64,000 bases of DNA, from contig JADLSH010000367.1 in NCBI GenBank assembly GCA_016169945.1, forward strand, positions 5,144,001 to 5,208,000, read 5' to 3'. Shown piece after piece: positions 34,737 to 45,500 of this stretch. The notes beneath the pieces were generated by a model that saw nothing but the letters and a program-made list of their open reading frames with translations, made no database searches and was not told where the DNA came from. Both the position numbers and the translations under genes were made by a program. The first letter of the stretch is position 1. Every line of letters begins with the position of its first letter. Source of the stretch: Trachythela sp. YZ-2020. Lineage: Eukaryota; Cnidaria; Anthozoa; Malacalcyonacea; Clavulariidae.

Positions 34737-37700
34737 AGTTAGTTAGTGAACTTTATTTAGTCACGGTGGACTCATCAGGATTTTACACACTTATGATAAA
34801 GTAACAAAGGAAATTAGCTATATGATAAATTATACTATACATATTTACAAAACTACCTGTTTTTCATGAGTGCCGTGCATTAAATTGATTAAAATTAGAT
34901 AAAATATTTAAAAATTATTGAATAAAGTTGCTACAGTCAGACTTAAATTTATGTAAAGTACTAGCCTGTCTTAACTCAGTAGGAAGAGAATTTACTGCAC
35001 CGCTATAACTAAAGCTATTTTTCAAGTAATTAGTACGCGGTAGTGGCAAAGCTAGTTTGTTACTGGTGTCTCTCAATGCATAATTTGTGATACTATTGCG
35101 ATCAACAAACATATTAGAAAGATAATCTGGAGCAAGACCATTCAAGGATTTATACACCATGATAGCCTTGGAAAGCCTACGCTGAGATACAAGATTTTTC
35201 CATCCAAGACTTTCGAAAAGATAATCGGCATTTGTATCATAACTAGAAGATGTTAATACCCTGGCAGCACGATTTTGTAATTTTTGCAATTTGTTAACTA
35301 GATAACTACTGCAACTGTCCCAGACAGCAGAGCAGTAGTCGAAATATGGTTGAACTAAGCACTTGTAAATAAGTTGCATTGTGGTAAAAGGAACATAAGG
35401 TCTAATGCGTTTTAGTGCACCAATACCGGAAGCAACTTTACTCAGTTTTCAATATGAACATTCCAGGATAAGTTCTCATCAATGTGTACGCCGAGTGATT
35501 TTGTATGAGAGACTTGTTTAACTGGAACGTTATTTATTACTAATAAAGGAGTAGATTGAAAAGTATTTATTCTTTGGCGAGAGCCAATTAGCATAAATTC
35601 AGTTTTAGTCTGGTTTAAAGTAAGTTTGTTTGCTGATAACCATTCACTGACACTAGCAAGATCCTCGTTAAGATTATGATTAATTTCATGTATGTTATTA
35701 CTGGCATATGTCAAATTAGTGTCATCAGCAAACATTCGTGCCCGAGAGTGTATTAGACAATTAGGAAGATCATTAATATAGATTAAAAATAAAAGCGGGC
35801 CTAATATAGTTCCCTGAGGAACCCCACATTGTAGTAATCGATTCGAGGAGAAATGACCGTTAACAAAACACTTTTGATTACGTTCATTTAGATACGATCT
35901 TAACCAGTTACCCGCAGTTCCGATTCCATATGCATTAAGTTTGTTCAGCAATATTTCATGATCTACAGTGTCGAACGCTTTTTTAAGATCAAGAAACATT
36001 ACAGCATTTACATTACCACTGTCAATATTATAAGCCCATTCGTTGGTAGCCTCAAGAAGAGAGGTGACAGTAGAATGTAGGCCTCGAAATCCCGATTGAT
36101 AATTAGTTAATAATTCATTTTCAGCTATAAATGTATATAGCTGATCATAAATTACCCTTTCAAAAACCTTAGCCACAATAGGAACAATAGAAATGGGACG
36201 ATAGTTATCAACGCAATTGCGTTTGCCTTGTTTGTATATAGGAATAACTTTAGCACATTTCCATTCGTTTGGGAATATGCCTGTAGTGATAGAACGATTA
36301 AAAATAAGACAGAGGGATTCTGCAATTAAGTCAGAGCATTCTCTAATTAACCTAGAAGATATTTTGTCTAAACCTGTTGCTTTAGAAGTGTTTAACGTGG
36401 ACAGTAATGCGTAAACGGTTGGAATACTTATTTCTCTTAGTTGAAAAATAGCATTATTTTGGTTAGGTAAATAATCAAGATAAGACCGATTGCTATAATT
36501 AAGATTAATTTTATCTGCAAGGTCTGGTCCGATGTTTGAAAAGTGATCGTTAAACGCATCAGCAATTTTGCTAGGGTCATTAATTAATACGCCATTCAAA
36601 TCAACCTCGCCAATGTGAGGGCTTTTCCTATTCTTAGAAGTAAGTTCATTAATGATCTTCCAGGTCTTATTAGGATTGTCTTTATTATCATTGAAAGAAT
36701 TTTTGAAATAGGCTTGCTTTGCGTAGAAGATTTCAGAATTAACAAAATTACGCATTTTCTTAAAAGAAAGCCAATCTTGAGTATCGTTGGAACGAATTGC
36801 TTTAATTTTTAGGACATCTCGCCTATGCATTTTATCTTTCAAAAGAGATGTGATCCAAGGCGATTTAATAGCCTTAACGCGCTTAGTTCGAATTGGGGCG
36901 TGCTTATCTGCGACAGAATTGAATGTGGCTTTCCAAGCATGCCACATGTCATTAGGGTTTTCGTACTGATTGATATAGTTCCAACTCTGTTGACTAATAT
37001 CATTACGAAATTTAGTAGAATCAAAGTTTTTAAACTTTCTGTAGTTTATTGAAGAATGTACCCGTCGATGTACCCACAGAAAGTTTGCGAAAGGCGTAAA
37101 TAAGACTATGATCGCTTATACTCATGAGAAACACCAGAGCAAACAACCTTGTCAGGAGTATTTGTGAAAATATGATCTAACAATGTTGAGGAGGAGTCTG
37201 TGATTCGAGTAGGTTCATTTATAAGCTGAGAAAGATTATATAAATCGGCAATATCCATGAGTGACTTCGAATCATGATCTAAGACTGTAGAGCTCAAATC
37301 ACAGTTGAAGTCGCCCATGAGGTAATACTCGATATTTTCGGAATCGAGCATACCTAGAAGAATTTCAAAATAATTAAACATTGCTACAGGCGAATTAGGA
37401 GGCCTGTACCAAGTGGTAATAAGAAAAGGCTTGGCTCTAGGTTTATTAACTGAAATACACAGGTTTTCCAATTGCTCAAAAGATAGATCATGCCGAACTG
37501 AAAAATTTATACAGCTACGAATATAAAAACAAACCCCACCGCCAAATCTACCATTGGAATCTCTATCTCGCCTAACAATTTCGTATCCAGGTATATGTAC
37601 TTCGTTGTCACCAACCATAGAGTCAAGCCTTGTCTCATTAATAGCCAGTACATCAATCACATTATTTGATAGATAGATTCTAAGCTCATCAATATGTTTG

Positions 37701-37845
37701 ACCAAACTGGTGATATTAAGTGAGGCAAGTTTAAAGCCACTCCTGTTTGGCAAGAGCAGGTTTTGAATGTTAGAAGTAGTTTGCATAGTCTTAGATTGAA
37801 CACGAGTAAAATTTTGAAATTTGCAAAATTTGCAAATCAAAATAC
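34737..37845 (-). pseudogene. LINE retrotransposon, EN + RT, frameshifted (family 1)
   Basis: Non-LTR element of 3.1 kb copying by target-primed reverse transcription. Apurinic-type endonuclease about 37845-37106 (LASLNIT, INETRLD, WYRPP, MGDFNCDL), then reverse transcriptase 37100-35442 (STGIFPNEWKCAKVIPIYK, NYRPISI, FLDLKKAFDTVDH, GVPQGTILGPLLFLIYINDL, catalytic FADD) and a C-terminal tail 35379-34915 ending in a stop. At least three frameshifts: two near 37020-37115 ahead of the RT, one near 35440. The 3' end carries a (GTTA)n/(AACT)n tail at 34737-34755. No ORF1 is visible and the 5' end abuts another LINE. Confidence 0.88.
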
Positions 37846-38151
37846 TATGAGAACTTGATAAAAGAAAACAACAATAATCCCTCTGGTCTATGGAAAACTC
37901 TGAATGAATTGACATCCCGCAACTCACAATCTTCAGCCCCAAGCTCAGTTATATCGGATGGTGTGGAACACAGGAGCGCAAAATCCATTGCATCTCTTTT
38001 CAATAATTTATTTACCAGTGTTGGAATAACTTTGGCAAATGCGATCAAACAAAAACGTACGCGATCCAAGTTTTCTTTTGATCCAACAACGCGAGTTAAT
38101 TCTACTTTCAGTTTCCGAGAGATTGAAGTTTCGTCTGTCATCAAACAACTA

Positions 38152-38845
38152 TTTATTTGTTTATTTACAATTATTTTAAAACGGTAGCCCTTCAGCCAAA
38201 GTCTGATTTTCAAGGGGCCGTTTCAATTTACAAAAATATTAATTCTAAAAAATTACTATAAAAATATATACACAAACAACACAATCATGCAAGTTTTATG
38301 AATCGACATGTATACAGGCCCAAACTCCATAAAACTCAAACAAGTGTCATGAAATGACTTATATTGTCTTGAAGATATTGTCAATTGCAATCTTCAAATT
38401 CTTGAAATAGTTATTAATTAAATTTTTAAATCTTGCAATAGAGAGAGATTCGTAATCAGGCAAGTTGTTCCATGTAAATCAGTATTGGGTTTGTTTAAGT
38501 GAAGTTTTCGGTCATTGCTTCTAAGACGATACGTGGCGTTGTTAGTAATAGTAAACATGTCTGATATATATTCTGGTAGTAGTCTTTTTAATGCTTTAAA
38601 CGTCATGCTTATTTCCCTTTTCTTTAGGATGTTTTCAATCGGTTCCCATTCTAAATGAACAAAGATCTCCTTTGACCTGATATCATAACTAGAACCCGTT
38701 ATAATACGAGCAGCCCTCTTTTGTAATTTGTAGAGTTTGTTCAGCTGTGTACGACTACCATCATTCCATACGTTTGAACAATAAGTAAAATGGGGTAAGA
38801 CTAGTGAGTTATAGATATTTATCAGTGAATTTTGGTTTACATTAT
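38152..38845 (-). pseudogene. LINE 3' fragment nested in the family 2 LINE
   Basis: Minus-strand RT C-terminus reading IYNSLVLPHFTYCSNVWNDG, KLQKRAARIITGSSYDI and ...REISMTFKALKRLLPEYI, then stop. It splits the host LINE between VIKQL and STLKTNKPAG; 'caacta' flanks both sides (38146-38151, 38846-38851) as a target duplication. 5'-truncated, no catalytic residues. Confidence 0.82.
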
Positions 38846-40178
38846 CAACTATCAACACTTAAAACCAACAAACCTGCCGGTCTCGATCGTATCAGCATCC
38901 GACTCTTGAAAGATGCTGCCGCAGACATAGCCCCGTCCCTAACTGAAATATTTAATCAATCTCTAAAATCTAATACTTTCCCCAAGATCTGGAAAGATGA
39001 CAGAGTAACACCTATTTTTAAATCCGGAGAGCGATCAATCATGTCAAATTACAGAACTATTACTGTACTGCCAGTCCTGAGTAAAATACTGTAATGAACG
39101 TTTTGTTCACACGCAAGTCTACAATTATCTAACTGAAAACAAAATCCTCTCATCTCAACAATTTGGCTTCAGACCTAAACTATCGACCAGTACTGCCTTG
39201 TCTTCTTCACCGACAATATCCTTGAAAATGCTGATAACGGTCTTGTCACGGCCTCTGTTTTCCTGGATTTTAGCAAGGCCTTTGACACTGTTGACCATAC
39301 TATTTTGTTGCACAAATTGAGATCAGTTGGCCTGGATCACAAGTCACTGAGATGGTTTAAGTGTTACCTTACCTCCCGCCGACAAATAACATGAATTAAC
39401 GATCTGTTGTCCAGCTCTCTACCGGTGTCAGTTGGCGTTTCGCAAGGCAGCATTTTAGGTCCCTTACTCTTCATTATTTACATCAATGAGGGCATGTCCA
39501 ACGTTGTTAAACACTGCAAAAAAATACTCTATGCTGATGATACTCTCCTATATTATTCCTCCAATTCCGCCAAAGACATTGAGAAATACGTTAACGATGA
39601 CCTTAACTTAATTTACCAGTGGCTTGATGAGAATCTGCTCACATTGAACTGTACAAAATCGAAATTCCTCCTATTTGGTAGTAGCAAGCGTCTAAAAACA
39701 TTTACTAATATCTCCATAGATATCGGCGAACATCAACTTGCTCATGAACGTACTTTTAAATATCTAGGAATATCCTTTTCAGAAAACCTTACTTGGTATG
39801 ACCATGCATGTAAACAATATATCCACAAAAATCAACCAACGTATCGGATTGTTAAGAAGAGTTAAAGCCTTCATTCCAACTAAAACCCAACTTACCATCT
39901 ACAATGCTCTCATCCTCCCACTATTCGATTACGCAGATATTATATGGGGTCGGACAAGAATAACTCCTCTCTTATGGACCAACTGCAAATTCTACAGAAT
40001 AAAGCTGCGAAGACCATTAATTCTTGACGCTCCATATCTATCGTCCTCCACTGAAGCACTCAACAAACTACACTGGCATCCACTTATCCACCGGCGCCAT
40101 TTACACCGAATACTAACCATTTACAAATTTAAGAATAATTTAACAGAGTTCAATTCCGAACTGCCTAAAACTAATCAT

Positions 40179-40474
40179 TTTTAGTAGAATCATACTAGTA
40201 TACTATTGCAAATGCTGTAATTGGCTACGCTACTCGCTATCTAATTGTCGATAGATAGCGAGTAGCGAAACAGCCATCTCCTCGGCGCGATTTTTAACGA
40301 ATTTATTTCAATAAATTATGAAAAACGTTTTGAAATACTGTTTTCTTGCTGGTTTCTACCAAAACAATTAGATTATTCGCTCTCGATTTCTATGAGATAA
40401 TAGTTCATTCGTGCTTCGCCCTCATCAACTATCACCTCATAGAAATCTTGAGCTCATAATCTAATTGTTAAATA
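40179..40474. mobile_element. Foldback MITE, copy 2, inside the family 2 LINE
   Basis: Close copy of 12902-13203, including 'tcgatagatagcgagtagcg' and the AACAATTAGATTAT foldback. It has lost a few bases at the CCAAT motif ('gctgtaattggctacgct'). It interrupts the LINE C-terminal coding region. Confidence 0.8.
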
Positions 40475-40734
40475 TAACACCAGACGCAGGGATGATATCT
40501 ACCTTGGTAAACCTAAGACAAACTGGGGAAAGCAAAAATTGCTCTACCAGGCTTGCAAGGAATACAACGCATTGGGCCCTCATCAACTATCACCTCATAG
40601 AAATCTTGAGCTCATAATCTAATTGTTAAATATAACACCAGACGCAGGGATGATATCTACCTTGGTAAACCTAAGACAAACTGGGGAAAGCAAAAATTGC
40701 TCTACCAGGCTTGCAAGGAATACAACGCATTGGA
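40419..40734. repeat. 158-bp tandem duplication
   Basis: Two direct copies, 40419-40576 and 40577-40734, spanning the last part of the MITE and the adjoining LINE coding sequence (from 'cctcatcaactatcacctca' to 'aatacaacgcattgg'). The copies are almost identical, so the duplication is younger than the MITE insertion. Confidence 0.88.
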
Positions 40735-40822
40735 CTCTCATATAAGGTCAATTGAACAACTTCAAACTTTTAAAAATGAACTTCTTAAATCCCTGTGTCC
40801 ACAATACTAATAAAGTAATTAA

Positions 40823-41076
40823 CAGGGGCGTAGGAACGTATTCAACATTGGGGGGGCCCAAATTTTTAAAATTTGAAGCCCCCAGATCGCCGGAAACGGC
40901 CGTTTCAGAGTCTTATCTACCTCTTTTAGTTAGCTTGTTCAGGGAACTAAGCTGTTTCCATCATTTTCATGAAAATTCTTTTATTTTTTGGGGGGCCGAA
41001 AGATATTTCGGCCCCCCCTCATAATATGGGGGGGCCGCGGCCCCCCCGGCCCCCCCCCCCGCTTCCTACGCCACTG
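40823..41076. mobile_element. hAT-type MITE with G/C-run interior
   Basis: Termini CAGGGGCGTAGGAACG and CGCTTCCTACGCCACTG (about 14-bp imperfect inverted repeats). Flanks read aagtaatt/aagtaata, a near 8-bp duplication if two bases are allowed at the left end. The interior has long G and C runs ('gggggggccgcggccccccc'). Confidence 0.75.
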
Positions 41077-41657
41077 AAGTAATATCTAATTCACATATTC
41101 TTTGTAAATATCATTATCTTAATTTCCTAATTTTCTAGTGTGTAAATCCTGCATGTACACTATAGTTTTGTATACTTTGTATTCTAATGTTTCACAGGAA
41201 CCTTCTGAAAAACGCTATTTGTGATGTTGGTTTTCCTGAATAAATATTATTATCATTCATTCATTCATTCAAATTCGAACCGATTTTGGCACCACAAGAT
41301 GGCGGCCGCTGGCTGGCGTTAGGTCAGTCGCTCTGGGTCACTGCTTTTCTAGCCTGAAAACAGACCTACGTTTCGCCCGCCCTAAAATTCACGGGTCAAG
41401 GAATGGCGAAACGTAGGTCTGATGAAAATGTTGTCAAAACGCTGTGGAATCCGACCGCCTGGCGGTCGGAATAGCTGATTGGATAATTCTCGCCGATAAG
41501 GTGTTTGATTGGTCGGTCGCTTACATGAAAGGTTTAGAATTAGTTTGGAAAGGTCAGCAATTTTCAGCAAGAAGGTCAAGTTGACAAAATTATGCTACGA
41601 GTTTATGAATCAAAATTTGAATATAAATCTACATAACAATAGCTGTTGCGTGTGGAC

Positions 41658-41945
41658 ATGTCGAAGGACGAGTTGTTTAAGAAGGCATTGGATTTAACTG
41701 TAGCACAATTTAACTACCGTTCGTTAAAAACCGAACAAGAAACGTGTATTAAAAAGCTTGTGGTGGATCGTGAGGATGTATTTGCTGTGTTGCCAACTGG
41801 CTACGGAAAGAGTCTAATTTATCAGATATTACCATTAGTGTTCACCGAAATGGATGTGCTTGAATACGGCCAGTGTAACGATACTCACACTGTTATTGTT
41901 GTTATTGTTAGTGTTATTGATGACGACGGAGACGTTCCGACTTGA
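41658..41945 (+). pseudogene. RecQ-like superfamily II helicase, N-terminal fragment
   Basis: From MSKDELFKKALDLTVAQFNY (ATG at 41658; an upstream in-frame start codon exists). The Q-motif-like FNYRSLKTEQ is followed by AVLPTGYGKSLIYQ, a RecQ-type Walker A, then degenerates after ...LPLVFTEMDVLE and stops at 41945. The rest of both helicase lobes is missing. In a complete element this protein would be an ATP-dependent DNA helicase. Its 3' end overlaps the opposing Cys-rich ORF. Confidence 0.75.
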
Positions 41946-42238
41946 GAGGAAAGTGAGTCATTCTTTTTTACTGCTTCACATATTTCCATAAATGTATTAT
42001 ACATACTTGTAACTTTCCGCGCACATTTCTTGCACACGGATCTGCGGTTGAACTTATCTTTTTGAAGTTTTATGCCGATATGTGACAAAAGAACACTCAA
42101 TGTAACTGTATCTACATTTAACCCTTTTATTAGAGCGACAATTTCTTTATTATTAGTGCCAGTGAATAGCGGAACACTTGTGTGTTTATTGCCGCGAATT
42201 TTAAAATTGCCAAAACAAAAGGCACACTCGGCCGACAT
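41885..42238 (-). CDS. Cys-rich (ZAD-like) zinc-binding domain protein
   Basis: 117 residues starting at an ATG, MSAECAFCFGNFKIRG, with a second pair RRSVCKKCARKV near residue 70, giving a C..C...C..C arrangement like ZAD or THAP-type N-terminal DNA-binding modules. The tail is low-complexity Ser/Thr/Ile. Likely the N-terminal DNA-binding part of the element's transposase or an accessory protein. Not recognised as a named family; the C-terminal catalytic part is absent. Confidence 0.55.
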   Translation of the reverse strand: MSAECAFCFGNFKIRGNKHTSVPLFTGTNNKEIVALIKGLNVDTVTLSVLLSHIGIKLQKDKFNRRSVCKKCARKVTSMYNTFMEICEAVKKNDSLSSQVGTSPSSSITLTITTITV

Positions 42239-42539
42239 ATTCGATATTGTTTACAAAAAACTATTCTAAACTTCTATTTTTAGGTGTTAAATGTGTCAAT
42301 CTCATTGTTAATTATTACAAAATGTAAAGTGGGCGGAATGCACTTTTGACAACATTTTCATCAGACCTACGTTTCGCCATTCCTTGACCCGTGAATTTTA
42401 GGGCGGGCGAAACGTAGGTCTGTTTTCAGGCTACTGCTTTTCACCCGCCAGTTATCGTTCCAGGTTAACAAATTGAGTTCACTGCTCTGGGTCAGTCGCG
42501 CAAGACTCCAGGTAATATATATAGCTCAGTGGATACAAT

Positions 42540-45500
42540 ATGGATGCCAACTGGCTAACTAGCACCTTGAAAGCATGCTTTTTTGATAGCAGTCTACATG
42601 TAATAAAACTAGACCCTCAATTCTCATTGGGGGTATCTTTCAGCGAAGCAAAGTTTGATGCAACACCTGGGAAGGTATTTATATATATATATAGATTTTC
42701 GCTTACCTCAAAACTTGTCTGCAACAGGCTGTTTCATACAAGCCTGCAAACACTAAACAGCCTGTTGCAGACAAGTTTTGAGGTAAGCGAAAATCTATAA
42801 TTTGCTCTAACTATATGTTGTCGAGCACTCTTTGCGTTTCGTAGACCTAAACCTACATGTATATATATATATATATATAATATTTTTGTAGTGGTTGTAG
42901 TATATTCAAGAGTGCTCAATACAAAATATTTGCAGAGCGAAATAACAAATTAAATCTTAAAGTATTCTTGTTCTTAAAATATTCATAATATTGTGAGAGC
43001 TACAAGAATATTTTAAGATTTAATTTGTTATATATATATATATATGATCCTGAATGATGTTTGGTTTTTAATATGATCGAGTTTATGACAAATTCTTATA
43101 ACAAATGTGAGAGTCCAGCATAATGCTTTTAAAAGATCCATACACACAGAAATATAAATAAACAGATTTATTAAAAGAGTAACGTTTCGTCTTTGAAATT
43201 CATGACGGTGTGAGATTTGGGTCAGCATCCATCTAGGGGGGTCCAGGGCGTGCCCCCCAGAAAAATTTTGAATCTCAAATGTCTGAAATGCCGTTTTCCT
43301 GCATTTTGAGAACACTTTGAATGGAATCTAAAGCACTTATGTTCTTCAGTCAGCTTGAATCCCAATGCATGTATGATATATATTTAGGCATTTAGCTAAT
43401 TTTATTTAAAAGATACTTCTAGATTAAGTATATGACTAGTGTACAAATTTAAGTGTTCACTAGCCATGCATGCCATGAAGTCTTTTGTGGTTAATCTTAT
43501 AAATCTGTGAAGAGTTCACTCTCAGTCTCAACATATTTATTTATTTAATAAACGTTTTGGTTCAATGTAAATAAGTCAGTCTTGCAAAATATAACTCAAT
43601 AAATGTTTTGATTAAGTGAAAGTAAAATATAAATCGAACTAAATTAAATTAAAATTTGCAGGTATGCAATTACTCTGCAATTTTACCAACTATGCGTGAC
43701 TATCACTCGCAATGTAGTTTTAGATCCGGATGAATATTGTTCCAGAGAGAGACAGTTCTAAAATAGAATGTTCTTTGACCAGTAGCACTTTTAAATAGAG
43801 GAACGTCCAGTTTGTTACTGTGATATTGTATATATATATACATATATACATAATATTGTGAGAGCACCCTAACCTTAGGGCCCATATCTTATCCATGTTC
43901 TTGGAGCCCTTCAGGTAGTCTGTTGGAATCCAGGTGGGGCCAAGCTGTCCCAGTTTCACACAGGACGGAATACACACTGTGAGTGTGATAGTTCTCGATA
44001 GTTCTCACTGTGAGTTTGCTTCATATCAAATTCCCACTGTTTTGATAAGCTGTGAATGTCTAAGACAATTGTAGTGTCTAAAAATATTAATTCTAGTTTT
44101 GCGTGCACTTTCATAGAGATAAACGAAAAGGGAAGGTTGTATATTACTTTAATATAAAATTGAGAACTGGGATATGTTAATGTTTATATTATGACAGTAC
44201 AGGTCTCATTTATACATGCACATCATTGTGAAACTCAAGTGTAAAGAGCACCGTTTATCAGAGGAATTTTGTGGTTTCTTGTTTTTCCTGGTTCTTGTCA
44301 GCCCCAAGCACAAGATAAAGCCATTGAAAGTCTGCCATATTCTAATTTGCTATTCCGGGACACCCTGATGATGTCAAGATTGCTCCCTTTTATTTGTGAA
44401 CACAGCTGTGCAAACTCCGGGTTTTTCACCTCCGGCTCCGGCCAAAAAAACTCCGGCTCCGGGAAAAAAAACTCCGGCTCCGGCAGAAAATTTCCAGCTC
44501 CGGCAAATTCGTGAAAATTCGAAATTTAATGGAAATTTTCAATTTCAAAGTGGAAGCACTATCTTTGTTTTTTATTTTAACACTTATGACTGTCGTCATA
44601 GCTGTCGTCTGCATGGCGCGAGAGCGCGTTCTAATTTATGATTGACAGTCTGAGAATGTTTGACAGTAGTTTGCAGCACAAATAAGTGCTGCAGGAGTTT
44701 TACCGGAGTTGAACAAACTCCGGCTCCGGCAAAATAGGCCAAAACTCCGGCTCCGGCCCTCCGGCTCCGGCGCACAGCACTATAAAATTGTGAATGCTTC
44801 TCAAATGTGCTCCAATACATATACTGGATACTTCTAGTTCTGTCTAAACTGTTGTTCCTTGAGGCCCAGCAAGGGCAAACATTATATTTGTTCCAGTTAG
44901 TGAATTGAATAACAGATTATGTTGAGATAGCTTGCAATGTTTAGTTTGAGTCAAATTGTAGGCACTCTTCTGAAAGGCGACCAAGGCAAAATGATAATCA
45001 AACAACTGCAGCAATTGAATCTAAATTGCGGATATGGAAACCGCATGTACTTGCCACTCTGCCTAATACACCAAAAATCAAATGATTTTATTTGCTTTGA
45101 TGTAGTTTTGTATTCAATCTAGCACACCTTGTTATATACTGTACAAGAGAAAATTTGCAGTCTAATAAATATGTAACAATACAAAACCCATTTATTTTAG
45201 ATTGTAGGATGTTTTCAACTTTTCAGTAAGATCCGAAGTGGAAAACTTACTTGTTAAAGGACAAACGCGTAGCGCCTGTAGATTTCCCTTGTTAAATTTT
45301 GCGATTTTATATGCTACACATGATTCTGTCTAATTAGCTGCTTCTAACGAGGAAGTATACATATTTAGCTTTGAAAGCCACAAATTTGCTTTAACAAGTA
45401 CACTAAACTCAAAATCAGTTTCCTAATAATATAGTTAATTAAGTGCAATTATGTATAATTAAGCAATTATGCAATTTATGCATAATATTAGAAAATTAAT

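Larger units (their letters stand above)
37846..41270 (+). pseudogene. LINE retrotransposon (family 2), decayed, with nested insertions
   Basis: 5'-truncated non-LTR element. Pieces: 37846-38151 (LWKTLNELTS...STFSFREI), 38846-40178 (KPAGLDRISI, YNYLTENKILSSQQFGFR, FLDFSKAFDTVDHTILL, GVSQGSILGPLLFIIYIN, catalytic YADD, C-terminal ALILPLFDYAD) and 40475-40808 (RRRDDIYLGKPK...LLKSLCPQ and stop), then a 3' UTR ending in (ATTC)n near 41250-41270. Multiple frameshifts and stops. Interrupted by a minus-strand LINE fragment, a foldback MITE with a 158-bp tandem duplication, and a hAT MITE. Confidence 0.85.
41350..42433. mobile_element. Helicase-bearing transposon relic, about 90-bp TIRs, 9-bp target duplication
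   Basis: Ends TAGCCTGAAAACAGACCTAC, inverted and essentially perfect for about 90 bp. Both sides are flanked by CTGCTTTTC (41341-41349, 42434-42442), a 9-bp duplication. It carries a RecQ-like helicase start on + and a Cys-rich protein on -. A 9-bp duplication plus helicase cargo fits my memory of AcademH-type transposons; this copy is far too short to be autonomous. Confidence 0.85.

Noticed and set aside
34252..34738. Overlapping ORFs encoding CGLRTAD repeats
   Set aside because: Produced by the 7-bp minisatellite, which is open in all frames; not a protein gene.
43180..43215. Possible hammerhead relic (GACGAAACGTTACTC on minus)
   Set aside because: No CUGAUGA box and no stem I partner found.
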